Source: Jeotgalibacillus terrae (GTDB taxonomy: Bacteria; Bacillota; Bacilli; Bacillales; Jeotgalibacillaceae). From it: a stretch of 64,000 nucleotides of DNA. Below, in pieces: positions 58,195 through 64,000 of the stretch. The position numbers and the translations under genes were made by a program. Location: the NCBI RefSeq assembly GCF_016908195.1, contig NZ_JAFBDK010000002.1, forward strand, positions 186,001 through 250,000, in the 5' to 3' direction. The number at the start of each line of letters is the position of its first letter. Position 1 is the stretch's first letter. Under the pieces are notes generated by a model. It saw only the letters and a program-made list of their open reading frames with translations. It was not told where the DNA came from and did not search any database.

Positions 58195-59493
58195 TCAGTT
58201 ATTGATTTCACGTTCGGTTCTTTCGGCCAGTCTTTCTGCTGCTGCCTGAAGGGCTTCTTCAGGTGGTGTGCCGTTGAACGAGTCTGCCTGTGCTTTGATC
58301 GCTTCATCAAGTCCGATTGCATAATCTTCTGTATAGTAAGGTGTTTCTACATCAGCCATTTCATCTGCAAACAGTTCCCAGATCTTCTGGCCGCCAAAGA
58401 ATTCATCTTCGCTTGTGAAGATCTCTTCTTCATAAGTCGAGTTCAGTGAAGGGAATAATCCATAATCTTCCATCGCAATGACTTGTGCTTCAGGACTTGT
58501 TGAGAAGAACTCAAGGAAGTCATAAGCCGCTTCTTCATTGTCTCCGCCTGCAGGAATCATCCAGCTTGATCCACCTAGGTTAGATGCACGGTTGCCGCCT
58601 TCTTCAAATGCTGGAAGCAAGAATACGCCCCAGTCACCTGATGTATCCTGTGCCTGGTCAATAATTGTTCCGTAGTACCATGCACCAAATGGAATCGTCG
58701 CAACTGAGCCATCGATCGTAGCAGACACTGTACCGTTCCAGCCGTCTACTTCTTTAATCAGACCTGCTTCTTCAAACTCCATCTGTTTTTCCATCGCCAT
58801 CACAGCTTCAGGACTTGTCAGATCAATGTTTCCATTTTCATCAAAATAGTACGTTCCGAGCTGATTCAACATCATACGGAAAGTCGGATCATCATTGAAC
58901 TTATCAAGCGGCATTGCAGCAACACCTGTCGCTTCTTTGATCTGCTTACCTGCTTCTAAGAAATCATCCCACGTTTCAATATCATCAGGGTTCACACCGG
59001 CTTCTTCAAAAATGCTTCTGCGGTAGAACATTCCACCAGGGCCTGCATCAAATGGCATCGCATAAAACGAGTCATTCACAGTTGCCAGTTCCTGTTTGAA
59101 AGTCGGGAACAGGTCAGCGTTATCTTCAAAGCCCATATCTGACAGATTCACAAATCCATCCGGGAATGCCTGCGCATAACCGCCAATCCGGTCATCTTCA
59201 ACTAGTACGATATCCGGAAGGCCAACGCCTCCTGCAGCAAGTCCTGTTGAAAGTTTGTCGTACACATCAAGACGTCCAATATCTTCTACTTCAATTTTCA
59301 CGTTCGGGTTCTCTTCCTGATATAAAGCCATTGCATCTTCCAGGGCTCCAACGTTCACGTTCCATGCCCACGCAGTTAATGTTGTTTCATCTCCATCCCC
59401 ACCTGAACTGCTGCCACCATCTGAGCCTGAGCATCCTGCGAGCATCATTGCACCTGCAGCTGCCAATCCTGTTGCCGTCCACCACTTCTTCAT
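58195..59493 (-). CDS. Sugar-binding lipoprotein of an ABC importer
   Basis: A 432-residue extracellular solute-binding protein (family 1, MsmE/RafE-like). Signal peptide with lipobox MLAGCS, lipid Cys near residue 21, then a Gly/Ser linker and the mature domain (TLTAWAWNVNVGALEDAM, LPDIVLVEDDRIGGYAQAFP). Captures the oligosaccharide for the two permeases. First gene after a promoter with operators and a cre site; followed by an intrinsic terminator. The substrate is inferred from the GH36 and GH42 neighbours. Confidence 0.9.
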   Translation of the reverse strand: MKKWWTATGLAAAGAMMLAGCSGSDGGSSSGGDGDETTLTAWAWNVNVGALEDAMALYQEENPNVKIEVEDIGRLDVYDKLSTGLAAGGVGLPDIVLVEDDRIGGYAQAFPDGFVNLSDMGFEDNADLFPTFKQELATVNDSFYAMPFDAGPGGMFYRRSIFEEAGVNPDDIETWDDFLEAGKQIKEATGVAAMPLDKFNDDPTFRMMLNQLGTYYFDENGNIDLTSPEAVMAMEKQMEFEEAGLIKEVDGWNGTVSATIDGSVATIPFGAWYYGTIIDQAQDTSGDWGVFLLPAFEEGGNRASNLGGSSWMIPAGGDNEEAAYDFLEFFSTSPEAQVIAMEDYGLFPSLNSTYEEEIFTSEDEFFGGQKIWELFADEMADVETPYYTEDYAIGLDEAIKAQADSFNGTPPEEALQAAAERLAERTEREINN

Positions 59494-59565
59494 TTTCTTT
59501 CCCCCTTGTTTAAAATGAATAATTGATGTGAGCGATCTGTTTCACCCTGAAAAGATGTCCAGTAA

Positions 59566-59579
59566 AGAAACCGCTTACA
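59566..59579 (-). promoter_or_regulatory. Catabolite-responsive element (cre) of the importer operon
   Basis: TGTAAGCGGTTTCT on the minus strand matches 13 of 14 positions of TGWAANCGNTNWCA. It lies just after the predicted transcription start, where CcpA binding would block elongation. Confidence 0.65.
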
Positions 59580-59588
59580 TTTGATTTG

Positions 59589-59617
59589 ATTTTAGTAAAC
59601 TTTTTAAACAAAGTCAA
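59589..59617 (-). promoter_or_regulatory. SigA promoter of the importer operon
   Basis: TTGACT (59612-59617), 17 bases, TAAAAT (59589-59594). The -10 overlaps an operator-like palindrome. Confidence 0.65.
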
Positions 59618-59665
59618 TATTATTTTAGTAAATTATCTGATTTTTATTGTTTCGTTTTACTAATT
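59590..59665. promoter_or_regulatory. Three operator-like TTTTASTAAAA sites
   Basis: TTTTAGTAAAC (59590-59600), TTTTAGTAAAT (59623-59633) and TTTTACTAATT (59655-59665). The first overlaps the -10 and the second lies just upstream of the -35. The same word occurs upstream of galE. Likely sites for the cluster's LacI-family regulator. Confidence 0.5.
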
Positions 59666-59682
59666 TATTAACTTTGTTAAAA

Positions 59683-59820
59683 TTGGCTGTTGATTTCCGC
59701 TTCAGGGGGACGCTTTCCGCAGGGCCGGCGGTGAGCCTCCTCAGCGCGGTGCGCTTGCGGGGTCTCACCTGTCCGACTTCTCCTGCTGGAGTCGCCCCCT
59801 TCCGCTGCAATCACCTGCTG
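59683..59820 (+). repeat. Dispersed fold-back repeat, copy J
   Basis: Plus orientation, full length: GGCTGTTGATTTCCGCTTC, GGTGAGCCTCCTCAGCGCG, GGGGTCTCACC, GCTGGAGTCGCCCCC, CAATCACCTGCTGTGCTAA. The flanks resemble those of copies B and I. Confidence 0.9.
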
Positions 59821-59888
59821 TGCTAAGAAATTATGTAACTTTAACAAAAAAGAAGCCGGGACGAAAATGTCCTAGCTTCCTTAATCGT

Positions 59889-60008
59889 TCCGCTTCGTTT
59901 CAGGCGGATGCTTTCCGAGCGGTGGTTGCTAAGCCTCCTCGGCTTCGCCTGCGGGGTCTCAGCTGTCCCACTTATCGCTCCGGAGTCACCGCCTTACACT
60001 CCGCTACA
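59889..60008 (+). repeat. Dispersed fold-back repeat, copy K
   Basis: Plus orientation: CGCTTCGTTTCAGGCGG, AAGCCTCCTCGGCTTCG, GCGGGGTCTCAGC, CGGAGTCACCGCC. It lies 69 bases after copy J, the closest pair in the window. Confidence 0.85.
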
Positions 60009-60093
60009 CTGGGATTTTGTTTTAATAAAAAGTTAAATCCATCGTACTTCCTTATCGCATAGATAGGAGTCATTTAAAACTGCATATAATCCG

Positions 60094-61032
60094 TTATTCG
60101 TAATCCTTCACAGTCATGGTAAACACCCAGATATGCTCTGATTCTGAGGGGATTTTTGCGACACGGTCGATTTTGTTGGAGACGTAGACGTCATCATACA
60201 TGCCTGTACATGGTTCGAGTGCAAAGTTGTAATCTCCCTGATAACCGCCCTGGGTTTTCCAGATTGCAAGATACGGGATTTTGTCCGGATCAAAAGAATA
60301 GTACAGTTCTCTGTTCAGATCTTCCTGTACTGTTCTGCACCAGCCGCTTTCCAGCTTTTTTGCAAAGTAAAACTTTTCTACTGTTTCAGCTTCCGGCGGC
60401 TCCATTCTTGAGAGATCAAGCTGTTCTTTTGTTTTCTCAGATGTCGTGATTGGGTATGAATGATGCGTTCCCCATGGTCCCAGATGATCAGTATCTTGCT
60501 CTACAGAAATGATTTCATTACATTCCGGAGGCAGTTCAATTCTGGTATGCTCGTTCATATTCAGCAGGGCATGCGGTGCCCAAATATAAGCGAACGGTTC
60601 TTCACCTGTATTAATGGCTCTGTATCTGAACTCCAGACCGTCATCAAGTAATGTAATTGTTTTTCTTAATACATAAGGAAATACCGGGCTTGCAACCCGC
60701 AGGGTTACACCATTATCAAGCTTTTCTTCAATATCCCACACCATCGACCAGACCTCACCATGATCCGGTACTTTGCGGTTATTCATCGGATGCGGTCCCT
60801 CATCAATTCCGGGGAACATGTCGTCATATCCGCTTGGCGTATACTCTCCAAAAGCAGAGCCATAGTGTGGCATCGGCAGCTGATCCAGACTTGATTGAAA
60901 GAACCATTCATAATCAGCTTTCTTATCATAAAAGCTTGCTACCTTTCCGCCAAAATCAGGTAGAATCACAGCTTTTAATGCCTCATTTTCAAGGATCAGT
61001 GCCTTTAATCCCTTAAACTCTCCTTCTCTCAT
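60094..61032 (-). CDS. Aldose 1-epimerase (mutarotase)-like protein
   Basis: A 312-residue beta-rich protein of the galactose-mutarotase superfamily: ALILENEALKAVILPDFGGKVASFYDK at the N-terminus (quoted as the start of the supersandwich), MFPGIDEGPHPMN, and IWAPHALLNM in the middle. The start lies inside galT (20-base overlap), with AAAGGGTG upstream. Probably interconverts beta- and alpha-galactose for galK, though the sequence is not the classic GalM type and another hexose could be the substrate. Confidence 0.75.
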   Translation of the reverse strand: MREGEFKGLKALILENEALKAVILPDFGGKVASFYDKKADYEWFFQSSLDQLPMPHYGSAFGEYTPSGYDDMFPGIDEGPHPMNNRKVPDHGEVWSMVWDIEEKLDNGVTLRVASPVFPYVLRKTITLLDDGLEFRYRAINTGEEPFAYIWAPHALLNMNEHTRIELPPECNEIISVEQDTDHLGPWGTHHSYPITTSEKTKEQLDLSRMEPPEAETVEKFYFAKKLESGWCRTVQEDLNRELYYSFDPDKIPYLAIWKTQGGYQGDYNFALEPCTGMYDDVYVSNKIDRVAKIPSESEHIWVFTMTVKDYE

Positions 61033-62539
61033 CTGTCTGCACCCTTTCAGTGAGCTGTGACGTGAATTTTCTAAATGCTTTTATACCCTGTTCAGTCTGC
61101 TTGAAAACACCTGCATGGCTTAACACGATTGAAAAGATCCTGCCTACTTCCTGCTTCAGCAGCCGATCTGCATTTTCAGATGTAATCGGTTCCTTTTCTG
61201 CAAAGGACATCACCCATTCTGCATGCTTAGCTGTACGCTCATCAGCCTTCAAACCTTCTGTATCCTGTGAGATCAGATAGTCTCTAATGAGTTGAAGCTC
61301 TTCTTTCAATCTGCCAGGCAATACCGCAAGCCCCATCACCTCAATCAGACCAATGTTTTCTTTTTTAATCGCGTGAACTTCTTCATGTGGATGGAAGAGG
61401 CCCAGCGGATGCTCTTCAGTCGTCCGGTTGTTTCTGAGAACCAGATCCATTTCAAACTGACCGCGCCTCATACGCGCAATCGGTGTAACTGTATTATGAC
61501 GCTCTCCATTTGTCTCGGGCAGAATGTCTGCCTGTTTATCCTCATAACTGATCCAGCTCTGTAACACAAAATCAGCCGCATCAGCGAGCAATTGCTCATC
61601 TTCAGAACGTAATCTGATGACAGACATTGGCCACTTAACAACTTCCGCCTGAACACCTTTTAAAAACTCAAATGAATACAGCGATTGTGCCTCAGCCATC
61701 GCAAATGTATGACGGCCTCCCTGAAAATGATCATGACTCAGGATAGACCCGCCAACGATCGGCAGGTCCGCATTCGATCCGACAAAGTAATGAGGATACT
61801 GTCTGACAAAGTTCAGCAGGCGTTTGAAGCCCTCTTTAGATACTTTCATCGGACTGTGTTCATTTGAAAAAATAATTGCATGTTCATTGTAGTAAACATA
61901 AGGTGAATACTGAAATCCCCATTTTTCTCCGGTTAGTTCAACCGGTATAACCCTGTGATTTTGCCTGGCGGGATGATTCACTCTGCCGGCATAGCCAACG
62001 TTTTCTTTGCATAGCAGACAAAGTGGATAATTGACTGCCTTTGCTTCCTTTTCAGCAGCAATCGTTTTCGGGTCTTTCTCAGGTTTTGAGAGATTGATCG
62101 TCATTTCCAGATCACCATAATCCGTATGACTGACCCAATGCTCATTTTTCGCAATTCGGTCCATCCTTATATAATTGCTATTTTTAGATAAAGTATAAAA
62201 GAATGCTGTGGCACGTTCTGGTGATTCTGCATACAAGCGTCTGAAAGTTGCATTCACTTCAGAAGGCCGGGGCATCAGACAGTCCATGATCGCTGCATCA
62301 AGCTGATCCCGATCAGTCACTGTATTTACACCCAGATGCTCTTTAGCCCAGTTCAGGATGTCATTCAATATACTGACCGGTGATTCCACCCGTTCAACCG
62401 GCGGCTCCGGCTGATCGGTGCTGTCTTTTTTCAGCACTGCAAGCATCCGGTTACGCGCATAATCCTGGTCTTCAGGACTGATCAGATGCTGTTGTAATCC
62501 GTATTGCAACAGGCGTTCAATGTGAAGATCAATGGTCAT
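61013..62539 (-). CDS. galT: UDP-glucose-hexose-1-phosphate uridylyltransferase
   Basis: A Leloir pathway enzyme exchanging UMP between UDP-glucose and galactose 1-phosphate. 508 residues, the Firmicutes-type GalT. CLLCKENVGYAGRVNHPARQNHR (shown as its key stretch) near 170, and active-site SILSHDHFQGGRHTFAM near 270 with the HxH-type residues. ATGA overlap with galE upstream; ribosome binding site GGGAGGAG. Confidence 0.94.
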   Translation of the reverse strand: MTIDLHIERLLQYGLQQHLISPEDQDYARNRMLAVLKKDSTDQPEPPVERVESPVSILNDILNWAKEHLGVNTVTDRDQLDAAIMDCLMPRPSEVNATFRRLYAESPERATAFFYTLSKNSNYIRMDRIAKNEHWVSHTDYGDLEMTINLSKPEKDPKTIAAEKEAKAVNYPLCLLCKENVGYAGRVNHPARQNHRVIPVELTGEKWGFQYSPYVYYNEHAIIFSNEHSPMKVSKEGFKRLLNFVRQYPHYFVGSNADLPIVGGSILSHDHFQGGRHTFAMAEAQSLYSFEFLKGVQAEVVKWPMSVIRLRSEDEQLLADAADFVLQSWISYEDKQADILPETNGERHNTVTPIARMRRGQFEMDLVLRNNRTTEEHPLGLFHPHEEVHAIKKENIGLIEVMGLAVLPGRLKEELQLIRDYLISQDTEGLKADERTAKHAEWVMSFAEKEPITSENADRLLKQEVGRIFSIVLSHAGVFKQTEQGIKAFRKFTSQLTERVQTDERRRV

Positions 62540-63534
62540 GATTCTCCTCCCTCACGATAACCGTCTGGATGCTTTTCAAACCAGTCCCACGCGGTCTGTA
62601 TGATTTTTTTCATATCAGTATAAACCGGCGCCCACCCCAGTACTTCTTTCGCTTTGTCAGATGAAGCAATGAGTACGGCAGGATCTCCTGCTCTGCGCTT
62701 CTCGACTGAAGCAGGAATTGCATGACCTGTTACTTCACGCGCAGCATCAATCACTTCCTTTACACTGAAGCCGCTGCCGTTGCCAAGATTAAATGTATTA
62801 CTGTCATGCGTATCAAGATGTTCAAGTGCGAGCAGATGAGCTTCCACCAGATCCGTTACATGGATATAATCACGGATGCATGTCCCGTCTTCAGTCGGAT
62901 AGTCATCTCCGAAAATTTTAATCTCATCACGTTTACCAAGTGCAACCTGGAGAATGATCGGGATCAGATGAGTTTCCGGTCTGTGGTCCTCCCCGACAAT
63001 CCCTTCCCTGTCAGCACCTGCGACATTGAAGTATCTGAGCACAGCATATTTGATGCCGTAAGCCTGATCCGCCCACTTCAACACCTTCTCAACCATCAGC
63101 TTTGATTCCCCATAAGGATTGGTCGGCAATGTCTGGTCAGTCTCCCTGATCGGGACAGTTTCAGGCTCCCCGTAGGCTGCTGCTGTAGAGGAAAATACAA
63201 TCTTTTTTACGCCATGACGATTCATCGCTTCAATGAGACTGAGCGTTCCACCGACATTGTTATCAAAGTATTTTAACGGATTTTCCATACTTTCCCCGAC
63301 AAGTGAATTGGCAGCGAAATGAATCACCGCTTTAATTTCATGCTCAATGAAGATCCGGTCAAGAAATGCTGCATCTTTCAGATTCCCATTATAAAAAGGT
63401 ACATCCTTAAGTAGGGATTCCTTGTGACCAGTCTCCAAATTATCAGCCACTACGACCTCTTTATTTAACCGCTTCAAACCAAGTACAGCGTGACTCCCGA
63501 TATAACCTGCACCGCCAGTTACTAAAATCGCCAT
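62536..63534 (-). CDS. galE: UDP-glucose 4-epimerase
   Basis: Interconverts UDP-galactose and UDP-glucose with bound NAD. 332 residues from the ATG 63532-63534 behind AAGGGGTG. NAD motif GGAGYIGSH at residues 7-15, catalytic SSTAAAYG near 120 and YGESK near 145. First gene of the galE-galT-mutarotase operon. Confidence 0.95.
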   Translation of the reverse strand: MAILVTGGAGYIGSHAVLGLKRLNKEVVVADNLETGHKESLLKDVPFYNGNLKDAAFLDRIFIEHEIKAVIHFAANSLVGESMENPLKYFDNNVGGTLSLIEAMNRHGVKKIVFSSTAAAYGEPETVPIRETDQTLPTNPYGESKLMVEKVLKWADQAYGIKYAVLRYFNVAGADREGIVGEDHRPETHLIPIILQVALGKRDEIKIFGDDYPTEDGTCIRDYIHVTDLVEAHLLALEHLDTHDSNTFNLGNGSGFSVKEVIDAAREVTGHAIPASVEKRRAGDPAVLIASSDKAKEVLGWAPVYTDMKKIIQTAWDWFEKHPDGYREGGES

Positions 63535-63559
63535 CAACCGACACCCCTTTTCACTATTA

Positions 63560-63580
63560 TTTTACTAAAAGTTTACTACC
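63560..63580. promoter_or_regulatory. Operator-like site upstream of galE
   Basis: TTTTACTAAAA (63560-63570), a perfect odd-centred palindrome, followed by GTTTACTACC. It matches the sites before the importer operon. Confidence 0.5.
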
Positions 63581-63606
63581 TATTCCGGTAAAAATCCACC
63601 CTGTTA

Positions 63607-63620
63607 TGAGAACGCTTTAT
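63607..63620 (-). promoter_or_regulatory. Candidate cre upstream of galE
   Basis: ATAAAGCGTTCTCA on the minus strand matches 12 of 14 positions of the cre consensus; the first two bases differ. About 75 bases before the start codon. Confidence 0.45.
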
Positions 63621-63666
63621 TATTAATTTGATGATGCACTTATTTTACCTTATTTTTAATATAAAA

Positions 63667-63694
63667 TAAAAAGTCCCTCCTCTTCAGGAAAGGA
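63667..63694 (-). terminator. Probable terminator of mntP
   Basis: AAGGTCC and GGGACTT arms with inner TCCT/AGGA pairing, followed by T-rich sequence on the minus strand; imperfect stem just after the stop codon. Confidence 0.5.
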
Positions 63695-63696
63695 CC

Positions 63697-64000
63697 TTAT
63701 TCAATCATTCTCAGCGCCAAACCAATCAATATACTTCCACCAATCACTTCACTGAACCTTCCTGCAGTCAGCGTGACAAAGCTTCCGATGAAAAACCCAA
63801 GCCTTGTCATCAGGAACGCTGCAGCACCAAACAAAATCATTGCTGTTGAATCAGATAGATCCGTAATGCCGAGTGTGATGCCGATTGACAGACTGTCGAG
63901 GCTCACTGCAAGCGAAAACGCAATCCATTTCAGCGGCGTCAGAAGCAGTGGCTGTTCACGTTTTGGTTTGAACCCGGCAAAGATCATCTGAAGTCCAATA
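63697..64000 (-). CDS. mntP: Manganese efflux pump MntP, C-terminal half (partial)
   Basis: About 100 residues open to the window edge and entering in frame (IGLQMIFAGFKP...). Conserved ALAVSLDSLSIGITLG-type helix with its Asp (here SLAVSLDSLSIGITLG) and a final GGSILIGLALRMIE helix. Three membrane spans visible, half of the six in the family. In B. subtilis the ortholog ywlD follows ywlE directly, so the sugar island separates neighbours. The N-terminus lies beyond the window. Confidence 0.8.
   Translation of the reverse strand, partial: IGLQMIFAGFKPKREQPLLLTPLKWIAFSLAVSLDSLSIGITLGITDLSDSTAMILFGAAAFLMTRLGFFIGSFVTLTAGRFSEVIGGSILIGLALRMIE

Overview
The window is a stretch of chromosome from a spore-forming member of the Bacillales. 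Sporulation genes (spoIID, spoIIQ, spoIIID), mbl, flhO/flhP, a Firmicutes-type atp operon and AGGAGG ribosome binding sites all support this. Gene order from ywqB/ywqA through ssbB, ywpF, fabZ, flhP, flhO, mbl, spoIIID, spoIIQ, spoIID, murAA, the atp operon, mnaA, upp, glyA, ywlG, rpiB, ywlE and mntP follows the Bacillus subtilis order as I know it. The S-layer-type (SLH) proteins and the many dispersed GC-rich hairpin repeats point to a Planococcaceae/Jeotgalibacillus-like relative; that placement is inference.

Layout. Positions 1-3.5 kb hold serine biosynthesis (serC, serA) and three copies of a dispersed repeat. Positions 3.7-9.2 kb hold a LysM/3D cell-wall protein and three tandem paralogous SLH proteins. 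Positions 9.5-18 kb are accessory: an RsbR-like stress regulator, small proteins, a two-wHTH protein, an XRE regulator flanked by two very small helical proteins, a membrane protein plus HlyD-like adaptor, and a NERD-domain protein between two matched repeat arrays. Positions 18.4-24.6 kb carry the SWIM/SNF2 pair, ssbB and ywpF. Positions 25.6-34.7 kb carry fabZ, hook-basal body genes, mbl, sporulation genes and murAA. Positions 34.9-42.5 kb are the complete atp operon (Z-I-B-E-F-H-A-G-D-C), broken by two dispersed repeats and by an intrinsic terminator after atpE. Positions 43-49.1 kb carry mnaA, upp, glyA, an inserted MNT/HEPN pair, ywlG, rpiB and ywlE. Positions 49.6-63.5 kb are a galactose/alpha- and beta-galactoside utilisation island set between ywlE and mntP. 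It has a sugar ABC importer (binding protein and two permeases, no ATPase), GH36 and GH42 glycosidases, galK, galT, galE, a mutarotase-like protein and a LacI-family regulator. Candidate operators and cre sites lie at its two promoters.

The most unusual signal is non-coding. At about ten places intergenic DNA is built from diverged units repeated every 21-22 bases, which is two turns of B-DNA. Three of these arrays, with different sequences, share one layout: eight units with successive steps of about 21-21-21-30-21-21-21. Two of the three flank the NERD gene. A composite element with two 21-base arrays around a hairpin core is present twice in inverted orientation, about 17 kb apart. A separate family, an approximately 120-160 base fold-back repeat, has 11 recognisable copies, 10 of them in the same orientation.

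All function calls come from reading motifs and context; no database search was run.
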